Part shown: positions 14,447 through 21,845 of the stretch, one piece after another | Position numbering within the stretch: the stretch's first letter is position 1 | Layout of the letters: every line of letters starts with the position of its first letter | NCBI GenBank assembly: GCA_035557475.1 | Contig: DATMDV010000205.1 | Coordinates: forward strand, 1 to 27,541 | Origin: JALOLG01 sp035557475 | GTDB lineage: Bacteria > Actinomycetota > Acidimicrobiia > Acidimicrobiales > Ilumatobacteraceae | DNA: 27,541 bases | Direction: 5' to 3' | Translations under genes and position numbers: made by a program | The notes under the pieces: model-generated | Told to the model about the DNA's origin: nothing | Databases searched by the model: none | The model's input: the letters and a program-made list of their open reading frames with translations, nothing else

Positions 14447-14472
14447 CGGTCTGGTCGCCCGACCTCCGGGAC

Positions 14473-14486
14473 GTCCTGGCCAGGAC
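14473..14486. promoter_or_regulatory. 14-bp perfect palindrome upstream of the two-helix membrane protein gene
   Basis: GTCCTGGCCAGGAC lies in the 96-nt gap between the DinB-like gene and the next gene, 57 nt before its ATG. It is a candidate operator; with no loop it is not a terminator. Confidence 0.3.
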
Positions 14487-14542
14487 ATGGCGTTCGCCAC
14501 ACACGGGGTTCGGCCGTTGGCCAGGTTGGGTACGACTCCGAC

Positions 14543-15205
14543 ATGGCTGACCGTACGGAAACCACCCGCATCCGGCCGCAGCGTCTGACCTTGAGCGAGT
14601 TCGTCCGGCGGGAGGTCCCACACCTGCGCATCGCATCGATGTCGCAGCCAGAGCCGGAGCTCGCGCACCACAACGTGGTCGCCGCGACCCGCGACATCGA
14701 TACCGCACGTGCCGCAGTACTCGCGCTCGAGGCGCTCGAAGCCAACGATGCCAGGCTCGGGCTCGTCGTGCTCTCGACGAACGGCGACGCCGATGTGGTC
14801 GACGGGGGCGCCGACCCTGAGGGTGTCACCGGGATGGTGGCGTCACGAACGCTGATCGGCGGCGCGCTCGGGGCGCTCGCAGGCGCGCTGCTCATTGGCG
14901 GAGCCACGGCCCTGTTCGCCAACGCCAGCGCGGCGACGGCGATCGTGGCGGCCGTCGGCGGCGCCTTCATCGGCGGTGTGTTCGGGGCGATCTGGGTCGT
15001 GTTCGCCGGAATGGGTGGGAGTGACGCGTACCGGCAGAGCTTCATCGCGCCCGAGCTGACCGACGTGTGCATCGTGTCCCTCCACACCGACGACCCGGCG
15101 GAAGCCGCCAACGGTCGCGACCGGCTGGCCGGCAATGGGTGGCTCACAATCGTCGAGGTCGACGGCAACGGGAAGGCGAGGCGTGTCCATCACCCGAACG
15201 GGTGA
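14543..15205 (+). CDS. two-helix membrane protein of unknown function
   Basis: A 220-residue protein. The N-terminal region (about 35-85, HHNVVAATRDIDTARAAVLALEAL) looks like a small alpha/beta domain of the kind seen in general-stress-type membrane proteins. Two Gly/Ala-rich helices follow (about 100-125 and 130-152), then a second soluble segment (DVCIVSLHTDDPAEAANGRDRL) that echoes the first. The pattern suggests two related cytoplasmic lobes flanking a membrane hairpin. No catalytic motif is visible. ATG 14543 follows TACGAC by 6 nt. ATG 14639 would remove an atypical 32-residue basic leader. The stop lies next to a small CACCC/GGGTG hairpin. Confidence 0.78.
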   Translation: MADRTETTRIRPQRLTLSEFVRREVPHLRIASMSQPEPELAHHNVVAATRDIDTARAAVLALEALEANDARLGLVVLSTNGDADVVDGGADPEGVTGMVASRTLIGGALGALAGALLIGGATALFANASAATAIVAAVGGAFIGGVFGAIWVVFAGMGGSDAYRQSFIAPELTDVCIVSLHTDDPAEAANGRDRLAGNGWLTIVEVDGNGKARRVHHPNG

Positions 15206-15226
15206 GTAAGCTGGACCCGCCGAACT

Positions 15227-15256
15227 GGTGTCGGACACCTCCTCGCCAGGTACGGT
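15227..15256 (+). promoter_or_regulatory. candidate promoter with operator for the PP2C phosphatase gene
   Basis: TACGGT (15251-15256) could be the -10 of a short-leader transcript. The perfect inverted repeat GGTGTC-G-GACACC (15227-15239) falls on the expected -35 position, so a repressor or activator could act there. Confidence 0.35.
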
Positions 15257-15291
15257 GGGTTTGCTCGTCTACGTGTTCTGGGGATCGAAGA

Positions 15292-17040
15292 TTGACAGAC
15301 GCTCATCAGTCCTCGTCGGTGCACGACCACTTCGCCCTCGCGCTCGCAGCGGGTCAGCTCGGAACCTGGCGGTGGGACATCGCGACCGGTGTGACGACGT
15401 GGGACGTGGCCCTCGAGCAGCTGTTCGGCCTCGAACCCGAGACGTTCGACGGCACGATGGACGCCTGGGTCGCCTTGCTGCACCCCGACGACGTCAGTCA
15501 TGTGATGGAGGTCGTGCAGCGTGCGACCGCCGAACGCTCGCCGTACGAGCTCGAACACCGGGTCGTGTGGCCGGACGGAAGCGTGCGATGGCTGTACTGC
15601 CGCGGCATGGTGACACTCGACGACGACGGGAACGTCACTGGAACCATCGGCTGCACCGGCGACATCACTGCTCGCAAGCAATTGGAGCTCGACGCCGAAC
15701 GGAGGATCGCGGACGCCGAACGTGTCGCCGCTCGCGAACGGCTCCATCGTGAGCGGTTGGAGTTCCTCGACGGTCTCAACGACTCTGCGCTCTCCGCCAC
15801 CGACCACCGCGAGTTGATGCGCAACGTCGCCGGCGCGGCCGTTCCCCAACTCGGCGACTGGTGCGCCATCTACTTCCTCCCCGAAGGAGCCACCGGGCCA
15901 GAAGTCGAAGTCGCCCACGCGGATCCGGACAAGACCGTCTGGGCCGAAGAGCTCCTGCATCGCTACCCCTACGATTCCGACGCGCCGCGCGGCGTGCCGG
16001 CGGTGATCCGTACCGGTCAGATCGAGTTCGTTCCACTGATCAGCCCTGAATCCATCGAGCGTGCGATTGCCGGAGTCGAAGACCGCGCGCTCGCCGAAGA
16101 GCTGCGGTCGATCGTGAACGCACTCCAGGTGACCAGCCTCATCACCGTGCCGTTGCGGACGAAACGTGGGGTGATCGGCGCAATCCGCTTCGTCAGCGCC
16201 GAATCCGGGCGTCAGTTCGACGACGACGACGTCGCGCTGGGGCGCACCGTCGCCGGCCGCATCGCCGAGGCGCTCGAGAACACATGGCTCACCGATCAGC
16301 AACGGGTGATCGCCGGAACGCTCCAGGCGGCGCTGCTCCCACCGCGACTGCCCGACATCGACGGCCTGAGTGTCGCGGTGCGCTACTGGGCAGCCGGCAC
16401 GGCAACCGAGGTGGGCGGCGACTTCTACGACGTGTTCAAGATCGACGAACGACGATGGGCGATCGTGATCGGCGACGTCTGCGGCACCGGCTCGAACGCC
16501 GCCGCAGTCACGGCGATCGCCCGGCACACGATCCGCGCCGCGGCGACACATGGCGCACACCATCATGAGGTGCTCGCCTGGGTCAACGACGCGCTGCATG
16601 CCGGCAACCGCGACTTGTTCTGCACCGCGACCTACTCGACGCTCGAGCGCGTCGACGACGAGACGTGGCGGTTCATCTCCGTCGCCGGTGGTCACCCGTT
16701 GCCGATCGTGGTCGCGGCCGACGGCACGCCGACGACGATCGGTCGGCCCGGCACGCTCCTCGGTGTCCTCCCCGACATCCAGACCACGACCGGCGAAGTG
16801 CTCCTTCGCCCGGGAGACACGCTGATCCTCCACACCGACGGGGTCACCGACGTCAGACCTCCGTACGAGCTCGATCCCGAGACGGTCATCAACATCGCCA
16901 TCGAGGCGGCCGCTGGCAGCCGGACCGCCGACGACGTCGCGACCCGGCTTGGGCAGGCCGTCCACCGCGTCCTGCCGATCCCCGACCGGCATGACGATGT
17001 CGCACTTGTCGTCGTGCATATCCTGCAGCCGTCCGAGTAG
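15292..17040 (+). CDS. PAS-GAF-PP2C (SpoIIE/RsbU-type) serine phosphatase
   Basis: A 582-residue signalling phosphatase that should dephosphorylate a STAS anti-sigma antagonist. Domains in order: PAS/PAC (about 12-130, LGTWRWDIATGVTTWD and HRVVWPDGSVRWLYCRG), a short coiled linker, GAF (about 155-335), and PP2C (about 345-582). PP2C metal-binding motifs are complete: EVGGDFYDVF, IGDVCGTGSNAA, LHTDGVTD and DDVALVVVHI. The STAS and anti-sigma kinase genes follow directly, giving a full partner-switching set. The start is TTG 15292 by position after GGGGA, with GTG 15319 as the alternative. The open frame upstream overlaps the preceding gene and has no domain. The signal sensed by PAS/GAF is unknown. 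Confidence 0.93.
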   Translation: MTDAHQSSSVHDHFALALAAGQLGTWRWDIATGVTTWDVALEQLFGLEPETFDGTMDAWVALLHPDDVSHVMEVVQRATAERSPYELEHRVVWPDGSVRWLYCRGMVTLDDDGNVTGTIGCTGDITARKQLELDAERRIADAERVAARERLHRERLEFLDGLNDSALSATDHRELMRNVAGAAVPQLGDWCAIYFLPEGATGPEVEVAHADPDKTVWAEELLHRYPYDSDAPRGVPAVIRTGQIEFVPLISPESIERAIAGVEDRALAEELRSIVNALQVTSLITVPLRTKRGVIGAIRFVSAESGRQFDDDDVALGRTVAGRIAEALENTWLTDQQRVIAGTLQAALLPPRLPDIDGLSVAVRYWAAGTATEVGGDFYDVFKIDERRWAIVIGDVCGTGSNAAAVTAIARHTIRAAATHGAHHHEVLAWVNDALHAGNRDLFCTATYSTLERVDDETWRFISVAGGHPLPIVVAADGTPTTIGRPGTLLGVLPDIQTTTGEVLLRPGDTLILHTDGVTDVRPPYELDPETVINIAIEAAAGSRTADDVATRLGQAVHRVLPIPDRHDDVALVVVHILQPSE

Positions 17041-17087
17041 TCGGCCAGCGCTCGCTGCGTAACCGTCAGCGAGTCACAGGTACTCGT

Positions 17088-17093
17088 TAGGAT
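17088..17093 (+). promoter_or_regulatory. -10 box for the STAS gene (leaderless)
   Basis: TAGGAT ends 7 nt before ATG 17101. The STAS/anti-sigma pair may therefore have its own promoter besides read-through from the phosphatase gene. Confidence 0.5.
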
Positions 17094-17100
17094 CCAAGCG

Positions 17101-17427
17101 ATGACTCCGAACTGGGAGTGGCAGCAGCGCACCGAAACAAGTTCGGTGCTGATCGTTCGCGGCGACCTCGATGTGGCGGTCGGAGTGGTGTTCGTGGATG
17201 CGGTCGACAAGGTCCTTGCGGCCGACGGTCCACCCGCCGAGGTCGTGATCGAGCTCGGCGAAGTCGACTTCATCGACTCGAGCGGACTTCGCGCCCTGTT
17301 GCAGCTGCGCCACAACTACGGCGAGCGGGTGCAGGTCGGGGCGATCTCCGCTGCGGTGGAGCGCCTGCTCGAGTTGACGGGCACGCTCGAACACTTCCGC
17401 CCCGGCGGAACCAATCCTCATGACTGA
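17101..17427 (+). CDS. STAS-domain anti-sigma factor antagonist
   Basis: A 108-residue single STAS domain of the SpoIIAA/RsbV type. The phosphorylation loop is DFIDSSGLRALL, with Ser60/Ser61 at the position phosphorylated in the family. Unphosphorylated antagonist would bind the anti-sigma kinase and free a sigma factor; the upstream PP2C protein would restore it by dephosphorylation. The C-terminus is complete (LLELTGTLEHF). Its last 8 bases overlap the start of the anti-sigma kinase gene, so their translation is coupled. Confidence 0.95.
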   Translation: MTPNWEWQQRTETSSVLIVRGDLDVAVGVVFVDAVDKVLAADGPPAEVVIELGEVDFIDSSGLRALLQLRHNYGERVQVGAISAAVERLLELTGTLEHFRPGGTNPHD

Positions 17428-17836
17428 AGGTGAGCGGGCCACCGTGCCGAATCGTTCCTCGTCCAGAGCGATGGTCGTCTACGACCGGCACGCCGTCAGC
17501 GTGGGCGAGGCGCGTTCGTGGATCGACGCCTTCCTGGCGGAGCGCGAGATCGAGGACACCGTCCGCGACGACGTACAGCTCGTCGTCAGCGAACTGGTCA
17601 CGAACGCGCTGATGCATGGGGATGGGGCGCTCGTGCTCCGGGCGTCGATCACCGGCGCCGCGGTACAGGTCTCGGTCACCGACTCAGGCGACGAGCTGCC
17701 TGAGGTGCTTCCGCTCGATCCGGCGCGCATCGGTGGTCTCGGCCTGATCGTCGTCGACCGGGTCGCCTCCGACTGGGGGGTCGCTCCATTTCCGGGCGGC
17801 AAGACGGTGTGGGCGGCACTCGCCCTGTCGACTTGA
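17420..17836 (+). CDS. HATPase anti-sigma factor kinase (RsbW/SpoIIAB-like)
   Basis: A 138-residue GHKL-type kinase that should bind a sigma factor and phosphorylate the STAS protein encoded just upstream. The N box is SELVTNALMHG (about 56-66), and the G1 box is VTDSGDELP (about 88-96), keeping Asp and Gly. The second glycine motif is GGLGLIVVDRVASDWGV. No transmembrane segment is present. ATG 17420 overlaps the STAS stop by 8 nt. No sigma factor gene is in the window, so the target is elsewhere in the genome. It converges with the dioxygenase gene, whose end lies 19 nt away. Confidence 0.92.
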   Translation: MTEGERATVPNRSSSRAMVVYDRHAVSVGEARSWIDAFLAEREIEDTVRDDVQLVVSELVTNALMHGDGALVLRASITGAAVQVSVTDSGDELPEVLPLDPARIGGLGLIVVDRVASDWGVAPFPGGKTVWAALALST

Positions 17837-17855
17837 TACGACTCGGCTTCCCGCG

Positions 17856-18650
17856 TCACACCGGGCGCGTCCACACGATGGGGAACAGCGGATGGTCGAG
17901 CGCGGCGCCGGCGGGGAGTTCGTCCTCCAATCCCGGGAACGGCGGCGACGTCGTCCACCTGCGGGGCGCGTGCACCATGTCGTCGCCGAGGAACCGCAGC
18001 GACAGCACCCGGCGGCGGTCCGGTCCATCGACGCCGCCGGCCCCGTGGAGGGTCAGCATGTGGAAGCACACCGCATCACCGGGCTCGAGCTCCCAGCCGA
18101 GCACGCGGTAGCGGTCGGGGTCGGCGGCGATGTCGGGCAGGTCGGCGAGCATCCCGTCGGGAAACCAGTTCGCCTTGCCATCGAGGAACGACCGGGGCAT
18201 GTACCAGGGACCGAGGTGTGATCCGGCGACGAGCTCGAGCGTCGAGTCCCGCGACACGGGATCGACCGGACACCACATGCTGACGTTCTGGCGACCGTCG
18301 ACGTTGTAGTAGGGCAGATCCTGATGCCACGGCGTGCGCTGGCGTGTGCCGGGTTCCTTCACCAGCACATGGTCGTGGTACAGGCGCACCGTCGACGATG
18401 CCATCAACTCGGCCGCGATCGCGGCCGCGGGTGAGACCCGGATGAAGTGTTCGATCTGCGGGATGCGCTGCCACGAGCAGAAGTCCTCGATGAACGCGCC
18501 GTCGTCGACACTGCTGGCGCGCTTCGCGTACGTCGACAGATCGGCGAGGTTGGCGTCGATGGCGTCGCGGGCCGACTCGACCTCCGCCGCCGAGAACGCC
18601 CCGCGGACGCACACCGCCCCATCCCGCCAGTAGTCGCCCTCGATCCTCAC
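17856..18650 (-). CDS. phytanoyl-CoA dioxygenase (PhyH) family protein
   Basis: A 264-residue Fe(II)/2-oxoglutarate oxygenase of the PhyH family. The metal triad is H109-x-D111 (PWHQDLPYY) and H202 (LTLHGAGG), with an Arg (DRRRVLSLRF, about 212-219) for 2-oxoglutarate. The segment STLELVAGSHLGPW is the usual family core. Such enzymes hydroxylate lipids, small acids or antibiotic precursors; the substrate cannot be named. GTG 18650 is preceded at 7 nt by CACAAT, the first of several copies of this box within a tandem repeat. The length is normal for bacterial members. Confidence 0.92.
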   Translation of the reverse strand: MRIEGDYWRDGAVCVRGAFSAAEVESARDAIDANLADLSTYAKRASSVDDGAFIEDFCSWQRIPQIEHFIRVSPAAAIAAELMASSTVRLYHDHVLVKEPGTRQRTPWHQDLPYYNVDGRQNVSMWCPVDPVSRDSTLELVAGSHLGPWYMPRSFLDGKANWFPDGMLADLPDIAADPDRYRVLGWELEPGDAVCFHMLTLHGAGGVDGPDRRRVLSLRFLGDDMVHAPRRWTTSPPFPGLEDELPAGAALDHPLFPIVWTRPV

Positions 18651-18655
18651 CTTGT

Positions 18656-18715
18656 CGATTGTGGCAGGCCCGATTGTGGCAGGCTCGATTTGGGCAGGCT
18701 CGATTGTGGCAGGGG
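18656..18715. repeat. four 15-bp tandem repeats in the dioxygenase promoter region
   Basis: The unit CGATTGTGGCAGGCT occurs four times in exact 15-bp register (18656, 18671, 18686, 18701) with only one to three changes. On the minus strand three units contain CACAAT and one CCAAAT. The first copy (18663-18658) lies 7 nt before the dioxygenase GTG, the spacing used by other predicted -10 boxes here. Confidence 0.8.
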
Positions 18716-18744
18716 TCGTTCGCGCCGGCCGATCGCCGACGATC

Positions 18745-19980
18745 TCAGCAGACCGCGCGGACGGCCGGGTAGGGATTCACGGCTGCGCCGCCGCCGGGGT
18801 GGATCTCGAAGTGGAGGTGGTTGACGCCCGCGTTCCCCGTCGCGCCCACGTAGCCGATGACCTCGCCCTGGCTCACCGCTCGACTCGAACCCGCCCACCC
18901 GCTGAGGTGGGCGTAGAAGTATTTCGTCCCGTTGTTGCCGCTCAGCCAGATCGAGTTGCCGCCGAGGCGCGTCGTCTTGAAGTTGACGCTTCCCGACACG
19001 ACGGCCACGAGCGGTGTGCCACCAGCCGCCATCATGTCGACGCCCTGGTGACTCCGCCCACCCGAACGCGCCGCGCCCCACGTGTCGGCGAAGGCGGTCG
19101 AACCCGCGACGGGGCACGACATCCCGTCACCCGTCGGCAGCGGCGGGAGCGTCGGCGGCGCGGGTTGGTCGACAGGTGAATCCGCGGGAGCCGATGTGCC
19201 GTCACCGGTGGAGGCTGGGTCGGGGGCCGCAGGGGTCTGTCCGGCAGCCGGTTGGGCCAACGGTGCGTCGCCGGCGGCCGCGCTCGACGCCGCGGCGGCG
19301 ATCTGCGCCTGGCGCTGGGCCTCGGCCTCGGCGGCGATCTCGGCCTCGCGCTGGCGCCGCTGCTCGGCGAGTGCCCGCTGGACGGCGACGTCCTGCAGGC
19401 GCTGCTCCTCGATCTCCTGGAGCAGCACGATCTCCTCCTCGGCCCGTCGCCGGAGCTCTTCGTACTCCTCGGTCGCGTCGCGCGCCTCTTGCTGTTGGTC
19501 CTCGAGCTGCTCGCGTGTCTCCTCGAGCTCACGGCCCACTTCGTCGAACTCGTCGAGGGTCACCGCCGACGAATCGGTGGCGACGGCGAAGAGCACGTCG
19601 GCGGCGGCGGCGTCGTTCGCCCCCTCGACGCCGGCGAGGAGGGGGTTCTGACCGACACCCGAGCTCACGAACTTGCGCACCGCCATCGCCTCGAGATCGG
19701 AACGGAGGGCGGCCACCTCGGACTCCAACGTCGCCAGTTCGGCGTTCGTCGTCTCGATCTCGACCGCGAGTTGGTCGATGCGCGACTCGGCATCGAACAT
19801 CGCCTGGGCGGCGGCGTTGGCCCGATCGCGGGCGGCTTGGATCTCGCGCGCCGCGCGCTCGGCGGCAGAGTCGGAGTCCTGGGCGTCGGCCACACCGCCG
19901 AGCGCTGCCGCGACGGTCGCGATCGCCACGAGCGCGGCCGTGATGCGACGCGCGCGGCACGACCTCGACTTCAACAGCAC
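18745..19980 (-). CDS. M23 family peptidase with coiled coils (EnvC/NlpD-like)
   Basis: A 411-residue secreted protein. Signal peptide about 1-33, ending ADAQ. Long coiled coils lie at about 37-105 and 145-232, separated by a short non-coil region. A Pro/Ala/Thr linker runs to about 285, then the M23 (LytM) domain. Zn ligands are visible: H311 and D315 in HQGVDM, and H390 in HLHFEIH with H388 as the catalytic partner. This fits a peptidoglycan endopeptidase working at the cell wall, perhaps in division or growth; the coiled coils resemble those of division-linked members. GTG 19980 follows TAGAGT by 6 nt. Confidence 0.94.
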   Translation of the reverse strand: MLLKSRSCRARRITAALVAIATVAAALGGVADAQDSDSAAERAAREIQAARDRANAAAQAMFDAESRIDQLAVEIETTNAELATLESEVAALRSDLEAMAVRKFVSSGVGQNPLLAGVEGANDAAAADVLFAVATDSSAVTLDEFDEVGRELEETREQLEDQQQEARDATEEYEELRRRAEEEIVLLQEIEEQRLQDVAVQRALAEQRRQREAEIAAEAEAQRQAQIAAAASSAAAGDAPLAQPAAGQTPAAPDPASTGDGTSAPADSPVDQPAPPTLPPLPTGDGMSCPVAGSTAFADTWGAARSGGRSHQGVDMMAAGGTPLVAVVSGSVNFKTTRLGGNSIWLSGNNGTKYFYAHLSGWAGSSRAVSQGEVIGYVGATGNAGVNHLHFEIHPGGGAAVNPYPAVRAVC

Positions 19981-19986
19981 GGTGAG

Positions 19987-19992
19987 ACTCTA
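19987..19992 (-). promoter_or_regulatory. -10 box for the M23 peptidase gene (leaderless)
   Basis: TAGAGT ends 6 nt before GTG 19980, with no ribosome site. Confidence 0.5.
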
Positions 19993-20074
19993 GGGCTTGG
20001 GCTGCCTGCACGTGACAGTCGGGTTACGAAACCACCCGCCTGGCGCCCATCGCCTCTCGACGCGACGCACGCCA

Positions 20075-20080
20075 TAGGCT
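20075..20080 (+). promoter_or_regulatory. -10 box for the zinc-ribbon protein gene (leaderless)
   Basis: TAGGCT ends 7 nt before GTG 20088. This spacing favours that GTG over the one 6 nt upstream. Confidence 0.5.
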
Positions 20081-20087
20081 CGTGGCT

Positions 20088-20390
20088 GTGGAGTCGCCCG
20101 ACACTGTCACCGACGCGGTGGTGCAGCTCCAAACTGCCGGGTTCGACGCCGACTTCCATCTCGAGGACACCGGGATGCGGTGCGAGCCCTGCCAACGGGT
20201 CCATCAGACCCAGCACCTCGTCATCGTCGAGCGATTCCGGTTCGAGGGCGAGAGCGACCCGGGTGACTCGTCGATCGTGCTCGGCGTCGAGTGCCCCAGT
20301 TGCGGGGCCCGGGGCGTCGTGGTGTCGTCGTTCGGCGCCGCCGCCGAGCCGCAGCTGATCGCCCTCCTGCAGCTCCTCGATCTCGACTGA
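20088..20390 (+). CDS. small zinc-ribbon-like protein
   Basis: A 100-residue protein with two Cys pairs, CEPC (near 32-35) and CPSC (near 69-72), that could hold one zinc. The motif FRFEGESDPGDSSIVLGV between them is typical of a family of small bacterial proteins often labelled 'phosphoribosylpyrophosphate synthetase', although they lack any PRPP synthase domain. That label should not be taken as function. No membrane helix is present. The start is GTG 20088; GTG 20082 would add two residues. It is divergent from the peptidase gene and converges with the NuoF-like gene. Confidence 0.82.
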   Translation: MESPDTVTDAVVQLQTAGFDADFHLEDTGMRCEPCQRVHQTQHLVIVERFRFEGESDPGDSSIVLGVECPSCGARGVVVSSFGAAAEPQLIALLQLLDLD

Positions 20391-20411
20391 TCGACGTCGC
20401 GCGGTCCGCGG

Positions 20412-21788
20412 TCAATCCGGGTACGTCCAGTCCGGGCGCTTGCGGGCGTGCCGAGTCGCGTACACCACGGACCCGTCGTCACCGATATCGGTGATCAACG
20501 GCACGAGCACGGGTCGTGGTCGACGCATCCGGCCCTCGAGATGACGGGCGAAGTCCTCCGGGAACGCACGGAGCAGGCTCGAGACCACCTGTTGCTCCTC
20601 GGTGCCGAGATAGCACCGGTTGGCGTCGGTGACGGTGCGGAGGAGTGCGGCGATCGAGGCGAGATCTTCGTCGTGACCGCGGCTCTGCTCGATCGCGGTC
20701 AGATGGTCGGTGATCGCCAGCGATCCCTGCTTGCACGGCGGGCATTGCCCGCACGACTCGACGGAGAGGAAGCGGCTGTACTCGCGCGCCACGCTCACCA
20801 TGTCGGCGGTGTTGTCGTAGACGGCGAAGCCGGCGGCGCCGAGCCCGGTGCCGCGAGCCTTGAAGTCCTCGTAGGTGAGGGGCACGTCGAAGTCGGCCGC
20901 CGCGAGCACCGGGTTCGAGATCCCGGAGAACGCGGCCTTGAACGTTCGACCGCGACGCGGGCCACCGCACCGCTCCAACAGCTCCGCGAACGGGGTGCCG
21001 AGCTCGACCTCGTGCACTCCCGGTCGTTGCACGTCGCCGACGACGGTGGCGACGATCGTGCCCGGCGAATCGGGCGTGCCGAACGTGCGATACCACGTCG
21101 GCCCCTTGGCGAGCACATGTGCGACGGCGGCGAGTGTCTCGACGTTGTTGACGGCGGTCGGGTTGCTCGACGGTTCGTCGTCGCCACGTGATGTGCCGGA
21201 CTCCCAACCCATCGAGACGGTCGCGAACAATCCGTGCTGCCACGGTGGCAGCGTGCGTGGCATCGGATCGCGGCCCTCGATGACCTCGAGCAACGCCTTC
21301 TCCTCGCCGAACAGATATTCCTCGGGACCCTCGACGATCGAAACGGTCAGGTCGCCGAGCAGTCCGCTCGCGCCGAGCTCGACCGTCGCCCGACGCAGGT
21401 TGTCGGTCTCGCGCGTGAACGATCGCTTCGTCGCCACGTACACGTCGGTGGCGCCGACCACGAACGCCGCGATGGCCGCACCCTCGATGATGCGGAACGG
21501 GTCGAGCCGCATGAGGGTGCGGTCCTTGAACGTCGCCGGCTCGCCCTCGGCACCGTTGGCGACGACGTAGCGACGCCCGCCGCCAGCGTCGCGCACCGAC
21601 CTCCACTTCTCACCGGTCGGGAAACCGCCACCACCGCGTCCGCGCAGCCCGCTCGCGGTGACCTCCGACAGCGTCGCCTCACGACCGAGCTCGTGGGCGG
21701 CGCGAAGGCCGCTCCCGCCCCCGGCGGCCAGATAGTCGTCGAGTGAGAGGATCGGCGACGCCGGCAGGATCACGTGCGCATCGGCCAC
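20412..21788 (-). CDS. stand-alone NuoF-like NADH-binding flavoprotein
   Basis: A 458-residue homologue of the 51-kDa subunit of complex I. FMN/NADH motifs are GRGGGGFPTGEKW (50-62) and NGAEGEPATFKDR (78-90), with EEYLFGEEKALLEVIEG (about 156-172) and NNVETL. An SLBB-like region follows (about 240-290). The C-terminal 4Fe-4S site is complete: C346, C349 and C352 in ESCGQCPPCKQG, plus C392 in NRCYLG. It should pass electrons from NADH through FMN to an iron-sulphur cluster. No other complex I, hydrogenase or formate dehydrogenase subunit is nearby; the upstream neighbour is NDH-2. GTG 21788 follows TACCGT by 7 nt; GTG 21797 is the alternative. Confidence 0.9.
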   Translation of the reverse strand: MADAHVILPASPILSLDDYLAAGGGSGLRAAHELGREATLSEVTASGLRGRGGGGFPTGEKWRSVRDAGGGRRYVVANGAEGEPATFKDRTLMRLDPFRIIEGAAIAAFVVGATDVYVATKRSFTRETDNLRRATVELGASGLLGDLTVSIVEGPEEYLFGEEKALLEVIEGRDPMPRTLPPWQHGLFATVSMGWESGTSRGDDEPSSNPTAVNNVETLAAVAHVLAKGPTWYRTFGTPDSPGTIVATVVGDVQRPGVHEVELGTPFAELLERCGGPRRGRTFKAAFSGISNPVLAAADFDVPLTYEDFKARGTGLGAAGFAVYDNTADMVSVAREYSRFLSVESCGQCPPCKQGSLAITDHLTAIEQSRGHDEDLASIAALLRTVTDANRCYLGTEEQQVVSSLLRAFPEDFARHLEGRMRRPRPVLVPLITDIGDDGSVVYATRHARKRPDWTYPD

Positions 21789-21795
21789 CGCGAGC

Positions 21796-21801
21796 ACGGT
21801 A
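21796..21801 (-). promoter_or_regulatory. -10 box for the NuoF-like gene (leaderless)
   Basis: TACCGT ends 7 nt before GTG 21788. This decides for a start three codons inside the longest open frame. Confidence 0.45.
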
Positions 21802-21845
21802 GCCGAGGCCGTTCGGTCAGGTCCCTGACCCTCCCCCGGCGCGGA

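Noticed and set aside
18647..19179. Short frames on both strands across the 15-bp repeats (translating as repeated short peptides)
   Set aside because: The peptide repeats are simply the DNA tandem repeat translated; both frames otherwise overlap the M23 peptidase gene.
19252..20358. Leu/Gly-rich plus-strand open frame opposite the M23 peptidase gene
   Set aside because: An antisense shadow of the coiled-coil codons; not a membrane protein gene.
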